From assembly GCA_963785755.1 (NCBI GenBank), contig CAWAXG010000075.1:558001-622000 (forward strand): a DNA stretch of 64,000 bases, given 5' to 3'. Position numbers and translations under genes: made by a program. Within the stretch, counting starts at the first letter, position 1. Every line of letters starts with the position of its first letter. Under the pieces are notes generated by a model, which was not told where the DNA came from, did not search any database, and saw only the letters and a program-made list of their open reading frames with translations. This DNA comes from JACCXG01 sp963785755 (GTDB lineage Bacteria > Acidobacteriota > Vicinamibacteria > Vicinamibacterales > 2-12-FULL-66-21). Positions 44,907-53,954 of this stretch are shown piece after piece.

Positions 44907-46229
44907 TCAGTTGCGGCCGAGGGCCCGGTCCAGACGGGCCTGCGCGAGACGGGCGCTGGCGATCGCCCGCGCCCGATCCAGCTCCGCGACCAGAACGTCG
45001 GTCTGCGCATCGAGCACTTCGGCGCTGGTGGCGACGCCCGCCCCGAATCGCTCGCCGAGGACCCGCCGCGCTTCCACGGCGGCGCGCACGCCGTCCTCCG
45101 CCGCCGCGATCGCGGCAAGCGCCGAATGCGCCTCGAGGCGGCGCTGCTCGATTTCGAAAGAGAGATCCCGATCGAACTCCGCGGCGCGCGCGATCGATCC
45201 CCGGGTCCCCGCCGCCGCCTCCGCTTCTTCGGCGCGGCGGCGTCCGCCGTCCCACAGCGTCCAGCTGACGTTGACCGAGACGTCCCATGAGTCGTGCCAC
45301 TCGTCGACTCTCGGAAAGATGCGCGGATTCGGCCGCGCGTAGTCGTAGCCGGCGCCGAGAGCGACCTGCGGCCGGGCGCCGGCGGCGGCCGCCGATTCGC
45401 GCTCTTGCGCCGCCTCGACGCGGCTGGCCAGCGCCTGCCGCTCGGGCCGGCGGCTGTAGGCGACATCGGCCCCGGCGGTCGAGATCGCGTCCGGCGGCGT
45501 CAGAGGAGCAATCGCGTCGATCGCGACCGGAGTATCCTCTCCGATCAGCCGTCGAAGATCCGCCTCCGCGATGCCACGCAGGTTCCGGGCTTCGATGGCG
45601 AGCAGCTGCTGACGCGATCGCTGCGCTTCGGCGGACAACACCTCGTTCGGCGGAATCAATCCCTGGTCGAGGCGGGCGCGCAGCTCGGCGACGTGGGCGT
45701 CCAGGCTGTCCACGGAGCGAGCGACGACCTCCTCGGTCTGGCGCGCGGTCACCAGCGCCCAGAAGGCGCGGGTCGTCTCGAGCCGCAGATCCGCGCCGGC
45801 CGCCGCGACGTCGAACGATGCGGCGTTCCGCTCGGCGCGAGCGGCGCGCTCGAGCGCGGCCACGCGGCCGCCGGTATAGATCGGCCATTGCAGATCGACG
45901 CGCGACCGGAAGTTGTCGGGCACGTCTGGATACAGCACGCGAACCGGCTGGTTCGGCAGGGGCACGAGCGCGAAGACGTCCACATGATTCGTGCGCATGT
46001 AGCCGCCAAGGAGCGCGACGATCGGTCGATCCCCGGCCCCCTGGCCCTGCTCACGCGCCTCGGCTTCGGCGACCCTCGCCTCGAGTCCGGCGATGCGATG
46101 ACTGTTCTTCGCCGCTCGCGCAATCGCCTCCTCCAGCGTCAACCGCAACGGTGGCTGTTCGGCCGCAACCGCCGCGGGCAGCGCGATCAGTCCGGCCAGC
46201 GAACACGCGACGATGATTCGACGGTCCAT
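44907..46229 (-). CDS. TolC-family outer-membrane efflux protein
   Basis: 440 residues from the ATG at 46229, with a signal peptide (about 1-23). It shows two copies of the OEP helical repeat: RLTLEEAIARAAKNS with RAERNAASFDVAAAGADLRL, then ERQALASRVEAAQERESAAA with SWTLWDGGRRRAEEAEAAAG. It provides the trimeric outer-membrane duct of the exporter. It sits between the two ATPase genes, an unusual placing but on the same strand with short gaps. Longer upstream frames only read into the ATPase shadow. Confidence 0.9.
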   Translation of the reverse strand: MDRRIIVACSLAGLIALPAAVAAEQPPLRLTLEEAIARAAKNSHRIAGLEARVAEAEAREQGQGAGDRPIVALLGGYMRTNHVDVFALVPLPNQPVRVLYPDVPDNFRSRVDLQWPIYTGGRVAALERAARAERNAASFDVAAAGADLRLETTRAFWALVTARQTEEVVARSVDSLDAHVAELRARLDQGLIPPNEVLSAEAQRSRQQLLAIEARNLRGIAEADLRRLIGEDTPVAIDAIAPLTPPDAISTAGADVAYSRRPERQALASRVEAAQERESAAAAGARPQVALGAGYDYARPNPRIFPRVDEWHDSWDVSVNVSWTLWDGGRRRAEEAEAAAGTRGSIARAAEFDRDLSFEIEQRRLEAHSALAAIAAAEDGVRAAVEARRVLGERFGAGVATSAEVLDAQTDVLVAELDRARAIASARLAQARLDRALGRN

Positions 46230-46242
46230 CTTCACGGTGCCA

Positions 46243-47181
46243 TCAGTGCCTGGTTTCGCCGGAGCCCGATCCGCGCGCAACCAGATCGATGAAGACGTCT
46301 TCCAGCGATGGCGGAACCTCACGAATGCTGATCGGGCGCAGCCCGCGCCCCCGGAGCGCCTGCTCGATGGCGGACGCGAGTCCAGGCGAGCTGACCCGGA
46401 CGTGCGCGCCGTCGCCAAAGACCTGGACGTCCTCGACGCCGGGCAACGATGCCAGCACATCGACCGGCGGTCTCGACACGTCGACCACGACCTCCAACAA
46501 CGAACCGGGCATGGCCGCCTGCAGCGCCGACGGCTGGTCGAGCGCAATCACACGCCCCTCGTGCAGCAGGGCGACCCTGCTGCAGCGCTCGGCTTCGTCC
46601 AGGTACGGTGTCGCCATCACCATCGTCAGCCCTTCGGCCAGGAACTCCGACAGCAGCTTCCAGAACTCGCGCCTCGACACCGGGTCGACCCCGGTCGTCG
46701 GTTCGTCCAGCAGCAGCAGTTGCGGCTGGTGAATCAACGTGCAGGCGAGCGCGAGCTTCTGCTTCATGCCGCCGGACAAACGGTCGGCGCGCCGCTTCCG
46801 AAACGGCGTCAGCTGGGTCATCGCGAGGAGGCGATCGCGATCGGCGTCGTATCTCCGCATGCCGTGCAGCTCCGCCTGGAACGCAATGTTCTCGTCGATG
46901 GTCAGATCGCCATAGAGCGAGAATCGCTGCGAGAGATAGCCGACCTCACCGGTCACGGCGGCGTGCTCCGCAACCGGATCGTGTCCCAGCACTCGAATCC
47001 GCCCTCGATCGGGCGACAGCAGCCCGCACCCGAGACGAATCGCGGTGGTCTTTCCGGCGCCGTCGGGACCGATCAATCCGAACATCTCGCCGCGCCGTAC
47101 GCTCAGCGAAGCGTCTTCGAGCGCAGGCACGGCGCCGTATCGCTTGCTCACGTTCTCCAGGACGAACGCGTCGGCGGTCAC
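46243..47181 (-). CDS. ABC transporter ATPase 1 of the exporter operon
   Basis: 312 residues. Walker A GPDGAGKTT has Asp where Asn or Ser is common; Q-loop SQRFSLYGDL, signature LSGGMKQKLALACT, Walker B LLLDEPTTGVDP. The His-switch position reads ATPYLDEAE, with Pro instead of His. Losing the switch His would give a degenerate site, as in asymmetric ABC pairs, so this subunit may be the non-hydrolysing partner of ATPase 2. It overlaps the HlyD stop by four bases. Confidence 0.92.
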   Translation of the reverse strand: MTADAFVLENVSKRYGAVPALEDASLSVRRGEMFGLIGPDGAGKTTAIRLGCGLLSPDRGRIRVLGHDPVAEHAAVTGEVGYLSQRFSLYGDLTIDENIAFQAELHGMRRYDADRDRLLAMTQLTPFRKRRADRLSGGMKQKLALACTLIHQPQLLLLDEPTTGVDPVSRREFWKLLSEFLAEGLTMVMATPYLDEAERCSRVALLHEGRVIALDQPSALQAAMPGSLLEVVVDVSRPPVDVLASLPGVEDVQVFGDGAHVRVSSPGLASAIEQALRGRGLRPISIREVPPSLEDVFIDLVARGSGSGETRH

Positions 47182-48182
47182 CGCGGGATCTCCGCTTCCA
47201 CCGGCATACCGACCTTGAGCACGCCCTGCCGGTTGTCCGTCGTCACCTTGATGCGGTAGACGAGCTTGGTCCGTTCCTCGGCCGTCTGGACATTGCGCGG
47301 CGTGAATTCGGCTTTCGGGGAAATGAACGTGATCTTTCCCTCCAACCGCTGGTTGGCGTCGGTCACGAGCGGAATCGTCTGGCCGAGAGTGAGCCGCGGC
47401 ACCACCGGTTCGTCGACGTAGACGTTCGCCCAGGCACGATCGAGGTCGGTGACGATGACGATCGGCGCACGTGCCTGGATCAGCTCCCCCGGGTCGACCA
47501 TCCGGGTGGTGACGATCCCGGCCACCGGCGACTTCACGATCGCGTCGGCCTGTGCTTTCTTGAGTGCGGCAATCTGGGCGTCGACGGCGTCGATGCGTGC
47601 CTGCGATGCTGCGATCTCTTCGCGACGGGCTCCGGCCCGGAGGCTGGCGACGGCTTCGGTCGCGGCACGGGCGCGATCCTGTGCCGCTTTGACTCGAGCG
47701 GCCGCGACCTCACGCCGGGTCGCCGCATCGTCGCGCTGTTTGCGGGAACCGGCGTTGGAGGCGAGCAGCGCCTCGAACCTGGCGAGGTCGGCGGCTGCCG
47801 CCTGCAGTTCCGACTCTGCCGCGCCGACGTCCGCCAGCGCCGACTCGGCCTGCGCACGTGCCTGGCGTATGTCTTCCGGACGGGCGCCGGCCTGAAGCAG
47901 GCGAAGCTGCGCGACGGCCTGCGCGCGCTCCGCGTCCATCCGGCGGAGCGCGATATCCGTATCGGTGGTGTCGAGCCGCGCGATGAGGTCGCCGGCCGCA
48001 ATCCGGTGGCCCTCCTCGACTGGCAGTTCCAGGATCCGGCCCCCGACCTCCGCCGCCACGCGCACCTCGGTGGCCTCGACATATCCGGACGCGCGGAGCG
48101 GCCCTTCGTCCGCGGCGCCGCGACAGGCCGCGGCCGCGCAGATGATCAGACCCGCGGTCCACGGGTGCCAGGCTGTGTTCAT
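47178..48182 (-). CDS. HlyD/EmrA-type periplasmic adaptor protein
   Basis: 334 residues from the ATG at 48182, overlapping the TetR stop by one base. The N-terminus is a signal with a possible lipobox (CAAAACRG). The barrel/lipoyl half RVAAEVGGRILELPVEEGHR is followed by a long alanine-rich coiled coil (about 75-200), then IVKSPVAGIVTTRMVDPGEL and a beta-barrel end (KLVYRIKVTTDNRQGVLK). It bridges the inner-membrane permeases to the TolC-like protein. The order HlyD then ATPase is the usual YbhG-YbhF order. Confidence 0.92.
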   Translation of the reverse strand: MNTAWHPWTAGLIICAAAACRGAADEGPLRASGYVEATEVRVAAEVGGRILELPVEEGHRIAAGDLIARLDTTDTDIALRRMDAERAQAVAQLRLLQAGARPEDIRQARAQAESALADVGAAESELQAAAADLARFEALLASNAGSRKQRDDAATRREVAAARVKAAQDRARAATEAVASLRAGARREEIAASQARIDAVDAQIAALKKAQADAIVKSPVAGIVTTRMVDPGELIQARAPIVIVTDLDRAWANVYVDEPVVPRLTLGQTIPLVTDANQRLEGKITFISPKAEFTPRNVQTAEERTKLVYRIKVTTDNRQGVLKVGMPVEAEIPR

Positions 48183-48868
48183 CACATCGATCCTTGCAGG
48201 ATGCCGAGCGCGGCGCGCTGCACGTGACCGACCACGCTGTCGCGATCGATCGCCGTGGCGCCGCGGATCCCGGCGCGTTCGAGACGCTGGCGCAGCGGCG
48301 CACTCGCAAAGTAGAGCAACAGCGGCCCGACGATTCCGCTGTGGACGAGCAGCGGGTTGACGCGCTGGAACCGGCCGGCTCGCATTCCCTCCTGGAGAAT
48401 CGCGGCGAGGTTCTGCATGACGGCCGCGACGTCGTCGAGCGTGGCCTGCCCCAGGTGTGCGCCCCCTTCCGCGATTTCCCGGAACCAGATGGGCGGGAAA
48501 TGCGGCCGGGCTTCCGCTTCATCGGCGATGGCTTCGACGAATCGCTTGAGCTTGACCTCCGGCGTGGCCGCGGACGCGGCGACACCGCGGACGCGCGCGG
48601 CGACGGCGTGGAACATCTCGCCGAGCACCTCCTGGTAGAGCGCCGCCTTGTGCTTGAAGTGGTAGTAGATCATCGCCTTGTTCACGCCGGCGACGCGGGC
48701 GATCCGATCGACGTTGGCCCCGGCGAAGCCTCGGGCGGCGAACTCGGCCGCCGCCGCCGCGAACAACCGGTCACGGCTCCCTTCGGCCCCGGCGCGGCGC
48801 GGCTGCCGGCGGGCGGCGGCGCGGCGGCGCGGACGGGACGGGCGGCGGATGCTGGCGTCAGTCGGCAT
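48182..48868 (-). CDS. TetR-family repressor of the exporter operon
   Basis: 228 residues. The helix-turn-helix lies at about 31-75 with LFAAAAAEFAARGFAGANVD, then IARVAGVNKAMIYYHFKHKA. The C-terminal ligand domain is helical (EAIADEAEARPHFPPIWFRE) and resembles the CecR/YbiH group that controls ybhGFSR in E. coli. The first 30 residues are an arginine/proline-rich tail. It is the first gene of the operon and has two palindromes directly before its start, so it very likely represses itself and the six genes behind it. Confidence 0.9.
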   Translation of the reverse strand: MPTDASIRRPSRPRRRAAARRQPRRAGAEGSRDRLFAAAAAEFAARGFAGANVDRIARVAGVNKAMIYYHFKHKAALYQEVLGEMFHAVAARVRGVAASAATPEVKLKRFVEAIADEAEARPHFPPIWFREIAEGGAHLGQATLDDVAAVMQNLAAILQEGMRAGRFQRVNPLLVHSGIVGPLLLYFASAPLRQRLERAGIRGATAIDRDSVVGHVQRAALGILQGSM

Positions 48869-48869
48869 G

Positions 48870-48907
48870 AACTAACCGTTTAGTTAAACTCACTAACTGG
48901 ATAGTTA
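48870..48907 (-). promoter_or_regulatory. Twin palindromic TetR operators
   Basis: AACTAA-CCGT-TTAGTT (48870-48885) and TAACT-GGAT-AGTTA (48894-48907) are both perfect inverted repeats, with centres 23 bp apart, about two helical turns. The first lies one base upstream of the tetR start codon. They share the core TAAC/GTTA and fit a repressor binding as two dimers. Confidence 0.8.
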
Positions 48908-48950
48908 ACTGATTTGGTCGGCCGCTGTCAAGCGGGCGACGGCGACAGGG

Positions 48951-49703
48951 TCAGAGCAGCTTCGAGAGCCGGCCATAGCCGGCGCGGCTGACCGGCAGCC
49001 GGGTGCCGTCACGGAGAATCGCCACCCGGCTGTCCTTCGCATACAGCTCGACCCTGGCAATGCGCTCGATGTTCAGCAGATACGACCGGTGGATGCGCAC
49101 GAACCGCGCCGGATCGAGCGTCGCCTCGAGCGCCCCCATCGTTTGATCCTTCAAATACTGCCTGCCCTCGGCCTTGAAGCACACGTAGTCGTCCTGCGCC
49201 TCGACGTAATCGATCTTCTGCACCGGCAGGACGTGGACCTGCGATCCGTCGCGAATGAGCACGCGCTCGACCGGCCCCTGTCGCGACCGCCCCTGCGCCA
49301 CCAGGCCCTCGAGGTCCGGCATCGCCTCGCGCCCCTGCAGCCGCGCGCGCGCCCGCGACAGCGCCTCCGCGAACCGCTCCTCGCCAAACGGCTTGAGCAG
49401 ATAGTCGACCGCGTGCACCTCGAACGCGCGCAGCGCGTATTGGTCGTAGGCGGTCGTGAAGATCACCGGCACCTGCCGCCCGAGCAGGTCGAGCACTTCG
49501 AAGCCGTCGAGCTTCGGCATCTGCACGTCCAGGAACATCAAGTCGGGCGACAGTTCCGCCACCGCCTTGACCGCGTCGAACCCGTTGCCGCATTCGGCCA
49601 CGACGTCCACGCCGGGATGGGCTCTGAGGAACTCACGAACGACCGTCCGCGCCAGCGGTTCGTCGTCGACGATGACGACGCGAAGCGTGTCAGTGCTCAT
49701 CAT
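48951..49703 (-). CDS. LytTR-type response regulator
   Basis: 250 residues. Receiver domain about 7-125 with the acidic pair DD13-14, phospho-acceptor D59 in DLMFLDVQMP, T/S in FTTAYD and Lys in DYLLKPFGE. The LytTR DNA-binding domain spans about 148-250 with VHVLPVQKIDYVEAQDDYVC and ARFVRIHRSYLLNIERI. Its start overlaps the kinase stop by ATGA, so the two are a cognate pair. AgrA/LytR-type regulators control wall and stress genes; the target here may be its own operon. The alternative ATG is one codon later. Confidence 0.93.
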   Translation of the reverse strand: MMSTDTLRVVIVDDEPLARTVVREFLRAHPGVDVVAECGNGFDAVKAVAELSPDLMFLDVQMPKLDGFEVLDLLGRQVPVIFTTAYDQYALRAFEVHAVDYLLKPFGEERFAEALSRARARLQGREAMPDLEGLVAQGRSRQGPVERVLIRDGSQVHVLPVQKIDYVEAQDDYVCFKAEGRQYLKDQTMGALEATLDPARFVRIHRSYLLNIERIARVELYAKDSRVAILRDGTRLPVSRAGYGRLSKLL

Positions 49704-50758
49704 GGTCCTTCCACCGCCGGCAGGATCACCTCGACCCGCCAGACGGCTTCCTGTTCCCCGGTGTTCAGCGTCGCCTCGGCGCCGTGCAGCGCGCGAAGCC
49801 GTTCCCTGACGTTCGCCAGACCTACCCCTGCGCCGCGGCTGCGCGGCCGATCGGGATCGCAGGGATTCTCCGCCACGACGCGCAGCACGCCGGCGCTGCG
49901 CTCGGCCCGGACCCGGATCACGCCGCCCTCGAGGACGTGCGCAATCCCATGCCTGACGGCATTCTCGGCGATCGGCTGCAGCAGCAGCGGCGGCACGAGG
50001 CACGATCCGGCATTGCCCGCCGAGATGTCGGCGCGCAGGCGCTCGCCGAAGCGGATGCGCTCGATCGCCAGGAACCGGTCGATTAGCGCGAGCTCGCGCT
50101 CGAGCGTGATCCGCTGTGACCCGCCGAGCGCGAGGCTGTCACGAAAGAAGTCCGCGAGCAACAGGCACATCCGGCGCGCCGCCGGAGGATCCGCCGTCGT
50201 CAAGGCGCTGATCGAGTGCAGGCTGTTGAACAGAAAGTGGGGGTCGATCTGGGTGCGCAGCGAACGAAGCTCGGCCTCGCGCGCGAGCACCTGGACCTGC
50301 AGGCCGCGCCGCTGCGTCTCCTGCGATGCTTCGAATACGGCGAGCAGGTAGCTGACCGCCACCGACAGCAGATAGAGCAGCACGCCGAATCCGAACAGCA
50401 GCGAGTGAATGCCGCTGAACGCGGCGGCTGGGTCCGGCACATCGAAGCGGCGTGACAGGATCGCGACCCAGCCGCGCGCGATGGCGACCCAGATCGCCGA
50501 CGAGCAGGCGGCGGCCGTCAGCGCGGTCGCGACAATCCGGATCGTGCCGGTGCCGGCGAGCGGCATGCCGCGCGCGACGTACCAGGCCGAGAGGCAGACG
50601 AACGAAAACGCCACGCTCAGCGGCAGGGCAATCGCGGACGCGAAGAACCAGTCGAGACCGCGCTGCCCCGCCAGCAACGCGGCCAGGAGGCCGCCGACCA
50701 GCAGCCAGAGCAGCAGATAGAGCGCGAGGTAGCCCCGGCGGGACAGGAGCGGGTGCAT
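49700..50758 (-). CDS. LytS-type sensor histidine kinase
   Basis: 352 residues. Four hydrophobic segments form the sensor (about 9-30, 38-60, 72-94, 115-141). The His_kinase domain has the phospho-acceptor H174 in IDPHFLFNSLHS, and the ATPase end has LLLQPIAENAVRHGI with GAGVGLANVRERL. It has no extracellular domain, so it probably senses through the membrane or through the LiaF-like partner. It sits between the LiaF-like gene and its regulator. Confidence 0.92.
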   Translation of the reverse strand: MHPLLSRRGYLALYLLLWLLVGGLLAALLAGQRGLDWFFASAIALPLSVAFSFVCLSAWYVARGMPLAGTGTIRIVATALTAAACSSAIWVAIARGWVAILSRRFDVPDPAAAFSGIHSLLFGFGVLLYLLSVAVSYLLAVFEASQETQRRGLQVQVLAREAELRSLRTQIDPHFLFNSLHSISALTTADPPAARRMCLLLADFFRDSLALGGSQRITLERELALIDRFLAIERIRFGERLRADISAGNAGSCLVPPLLLQPIAENAVRHGIAHVLEGGVIRVRAERSAGVLRVVAENPCDPDRPRSRGAGVGLANVRERLRALHGAEATLNTGEQEAVWRVEVILPAVEGP

Positions 50759-50764
50759 CCCGAA

Positions 50765-51481
50765 TCAGTTCTTGATCTCGAGACCGGCCATGACCAGGAA
50801 GCCGCGCAGGACGAGGCGATGGCGGCTGGCGGTGTGCGGCGGTCGCGTCTTGTCCTCGACCCCCGCGAGAATCGGCGTCACGCGGGAGACGACCGTCCAG
50901 TCGTCGGGCACTCTGATCTCAATCCCTCCCCACAGGGCGAACACTTCGATGACGGCGTCCCCCTCGATCGCGGCGTGTCGAAGATCGAGCTCACATCCGC
51001 CGAGCACCGCGGTCAGTTCGCCACCGCGAAACGCCGGCGAGTTGTTGCCGCGCACGACACTGCCGAGCACGGCCATCGCGGTGACCATCGTGTTGTCGTC
51101 GGCGGAAACCGGCCTGACCCGCGGACCCGACAACCCCTGCCACACCAGGAAGCCGCCGAACAACACCAGCAGCGTCGGCCACATGTCCCAGAAGCTGAGA
51201 TGGACCAGAGCGGTCTGCTCCAGCAGCATCCATGTTCCGATCGTGGTCAACAGGATGCCGCTGAACGACCCGCCGCGGCATTGGCGTGCGTGCCACAGCT
51301 TCACGAGCCCGAGCGCAACGAGGCCGACGGGCCAGAACCTCAGGAATCGCTCGGCTTGGATCAACTCGAGATTGTCGAGCGTCATCAGCACCCCGATGAC
51401 GATGACCATCACGCCAAGCACCAGTTGGGGTGTCACTCCCCTGCTGCGGGTCGCGCGTAGCGGCTGCTCGGGCAGCATCAT
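50765..51481 (-). CDS. LiaF-like membrane protein (cell-wall-active antibiotic response type)
   Basis: 238 residues from the ATG at 51481, with AGGAG seven bases upstream. Four helices occupy about 20-125 (LVLGVMVIVIGVLMTLDNLE and later ones). The C-terminal domain of about 100 residues shows the family's beta pattern: VTAMAVLGSVVRGNNSPAFR, GGELTAVLGGCELDLRHAAI, then the ALWGGIEIRVPDDWTV block. In Bacillus LiaF inhibits LiaRS. Here the gene leads a kinase/regulator operon, which supports a similar control of envelope stress. Confidence 0.87.
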   Translation of the reverse strand: MMLPEQPLRATRSRGVTPQLVLGVMVIVIGVLMTLDNLELIQAERFLRFWPVGLVALGLVKLWHARQCRGGSFSGILLTTIGTWMLLEQTALVHLSFWDMWPTLLVLFGGFLVWQGLSGPRVRPVSADDNTMVTAMAVLGSVVRGNNSPAFRGGELTAVLGGCELDLRHAAIEGDAVIEVFALWGGIEIRVPDDWTVVSRVTPILAGVEDKTRPPHTASRHRLVLRGFLVMAGLEIKN

Positions 51482-51659
51482 GACCTCACTCCTCGAGGCT
51501 GCAATGCATTTGACTTCGCGTCCATGACCCCACGATAGGCCGCCGACCAGGAGGGCCGCGCTTGGTTTCCGGCGAACCTCGGCGGCCCTTCGGTGAACGG
51601 AGTCGATTCTGTTAGAATTTTCGCGCGTTTTCCTCGCTGCGGTTGAGGCGCTGATTCCC

Positions 51660-53300
51660 ATGCGTGCGATACGCCGTCAGCGGACAAGGCTCTCCGCGGC
51701 GCTTTTCTTCATTGCAACGGGCCAATCCGTTTCGAAGGCTGGAGGCATCTTGCGCGCTCATCTCTGTCACGCGGGATTGGCGGTCGCCGCAATGCCTGCA
51801 TCGGTCGACCAGCGGCGCGCCCGGCTCGTGCCCGGACCGCGAGGGCTCGCGGTTCTCACGCTACTGACGCTGGCAATCGCGCTGCCCTCGGCAACTGCGG
51901 GTCCGCTCCAGGATGATCTGGCGGCCCGTCGCGCGCGAGCGATCGAGAAGCTGGGTCCCGAGGCGCTCGCGATTTTCTGGAGCGCGCCGACCAGGGTCTA
52001 CTCGCTCGACGTCGATTACGAATTCCGCCAGGACAGCAACCTGTTCTATCTCACCGGCATCGATCAGGAAGAGACGATCCTCGTGCTGATGCCGGGCAAC
52101 GAAACACGCAAGGAAATCCTCTTCATTCGCGAGGCCAACGCACGCCGCGAGCATTGGGAAGGCCACAGCCTGACGCCGGAGGAAGCGACTGCCCAGAGCG
52201 GCATCCGTACCGTCATGCGGAGAAATGAATTCGAGCCGTTCATCAGCGCGATGTTCTCGAAGCAGGCGATGGACGGTGGAGCGAAGGAACACGCCAGGTT
52301 CTTCGACGCGCTGACCGCCGATCGCGCCCGGCTGGCCCTCCTGCTCGAACCGCAAACGGATCTGTCCGGACCTGCGGGCCCGAACCGATCGTTCGCGGCG
52401 ACGATGCGCGGGCGGTTCTTCGGCTTCTCGGTCGCCGACGCCACCCCGATTCTCCATGAGCTGCGCCAGATCAAAACGGCGTACGAGCAGGGCATCCTGC
52501 GGAAAAGCGTCGCCATCTCGAGTGATGCGCATCGCGCCGGCATGAAGGCGGCCGCGCCCGGCAAACACGAATACGAAGTCGAAGCGGCGATCGAGGAAGT
52601 GTATCTGCGCAACGGCGCCATGAGCTGGGGCTATCCCTCGATCGTCGGCAGTGGACCGAACGCCACGATCCTGCATTACAGCAAATCCAGCAGGAAGATG
52701 GAGCCGGGCGATCTGCTGCTCGTCGATGCCGCGGGCAGCTATCAGGGCTATACCGGCGACATCACCCGCACCTATCCGATCAACAGCGTCTTCACGAAGG
52801 AACAGCGGGATATCTACGAGATCGTGCTCGCAGCGCAGGAAGCGGGGATGAAGGAGGCGCGCGCCGGCAACAAGCCGGAACAGGTGCAGGAAGCGTGCGA
52901 TCGTGTCTTGCGGGCAGGGCTGCTGAAGCTCGGGCTCATCACCGACGGCACGGGCCTCCAGTTCAAGATCTGGGCGACCCATGGCGTACTGCATCATATC
53001 GGCATCGACGTCCACGACGTCAACACGCGCGGCCCGCTCCAGCCGGGAATGGCGTTCGTGATCGAACCGGGCATCTACATTCGCGAGGCCGCGCTCGTCA
53101 ATCTGCCGAAGACAGCGGAGAACGCGGCCTTCATCGAGAAAGTCCGGCCGATGGTCCAGAAGTACCGCAACCTCGGCGTGCGAATCGAGGACTCGTTCCT
53201 GCTGACGGCTTCGGGTCTCGAACGGATGTCCGATCGCGTCCCGCGGACGATCGACGAAATCGAACAGTTCATGCGACAGAACAGCACCGCGAGACGCTGA
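51660..53300 (+). CDS. Xaa-Pro aminopeptidase (M24B), exported
   Basis: Up to 546 residues. The ATG at 51792 (residue 45) gives a clean signal peptide and may be the true start; the upstream stretch lacks family character. The creatinase N-terminal domain runs to about residue 250. The peptidase core shows the metal ligands: Asp in LLLVDAAGSY and GYTGDITRTY, His in WATHGVLHHIGIDV, Glu in AFVIEPGIYI and RIEDSFLLT. It removes N-terminal residues before proline, probably in the periplasm. It is divergent from the LiaF operon and not part of it. Confidence 0.9.
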   Translation: MRAIRRQRTRLSAALFFIATGQSVSKAGGILRAHLCHAGLAVAAMPASVDQRRARLVPGPRGLAVLTLLTLAIALPSATAGPLQDDLAARRARAIEKLGPEALAIFWSAPTRVYSLDVDYEFRQDSNLFYLTGIDQEETILVLMPGNETRKEILFIREANARREHWEGHSLTPEEATAQSGIRTVMRRNEFEPFISAMFSKQAMDGGAKEHARFFDALTADRARLALLLEPQTDLSGPAGPNRSFAATMRGRFFGFSVADATPILHELRQIKTAYEQGILRKSVAISSDAHRAGMKAAAPGKHEYEVEAAIEEVYLRNGAMSWGYPSIVGSGPNATILHYSKSSRKMEPGDLLLVDAAGSYQGYTGDITRTYPINSVFTKEQRDIYEIVLAAQEAGMKEARAGNKPEQVQEACDRVLRAGLLKLGLITDGTGLQFKIWATHGVLHHIGIDVHDVNTRGPLQPGMAFVIEPGIYIREAALVNLPKTAENAAFIEKVRPMVQKYRNLGVRIEDSFLLTASGLERMSDRVPRTIDEIEQFMRQNSTARR

Positions 53301-53402
53301 CCGCGCGATGCCCGGCGCGGCATGCGTGCTGCGGCGATCAACCTGGTGGCGACACGGAATCGCAGCCTGTGAGCGGGCACGGCGCCGGCTGCGGGCGCCG
53401 CT

Positions 53403-53954
53403 TTACCTGTCAGGGAGTCCAGCGTCCCGGCGGGCTTTCCTGAGCGCGGCCAGCGCGTCGTCCACTTCCTTGCGCGCCGCCTCCTTCTGCCGCTCGGTTC
53501 TCGCGTCCGAGAGCTTCGCGATCGCCTGCCGCAACGCCCACTGCAGCGCGAAGGACGTCGCCGCGACGATCATTCCCTGCTTGTTGTCGAAGGCCGCGTA
53601 ACCCTGCACGTCTTGCGGCGTCACCAGGTTCAGGAATTCCTGGTGGGTCATGGCGCCAGCCATGGACGGCCCCTTCAGGAAATCGGGGCCGAGGATTTCC
53701 GCGATGGTGGGCTTCCGGCCGAAGACCTCGATTCGGTACACGAGTCGGGTGCCCTCGGGATTGATCGCCGGCGGCTTGGACAAGACCCGCTGGATCCGAT
53801 CCAGGCTCACCGGCAAAGCGTCAGGATTGATGGGCGCTTCTGGCTCGGGTGAGCCACCTGGAGCGGGCGCAGCCTGCCCCTCCTGAGCCATCACCGGCAC
53901 AGCCGGCCCGGCAATCATCGCGACAAGGAGAACGAAAACGACGAGATATCGCAT
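53403..53954 (-). CDS. Exported protein of unknown function
   Basis: 183 residues with a signal peptide (about 1-23, VMAQ). A Pro/Gly/Glu-rich linker (25-50) is followed by a small beta domain (INPEGTRLVYRIEVFGRKPT), then MTHQEFLNLVTPQDVQGYAA, and a charged coiled coil at the end (LSDARTERQKEAARKEVDDA). I do not recognise a family. No operon partner; the M24 peptidase converges on it. Confidence 0.6.
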   Translation of the reverse strand: MRYLVVFVLLVAMIAGPAVPVMAQEGQAAPAPGGSPEPEAPINPDALPVSLDRIQRVLSKPPAINPEGTRLVYRIEVFGRKPTIAEILGPDFLKGPSMAGAMTHQEFLNLVTPQDVQGYAAFDNKQGMIVAATSFALQWALRQAIAKLSDARTERQKEAARKEVDDALAALRKARRDAGLPDR

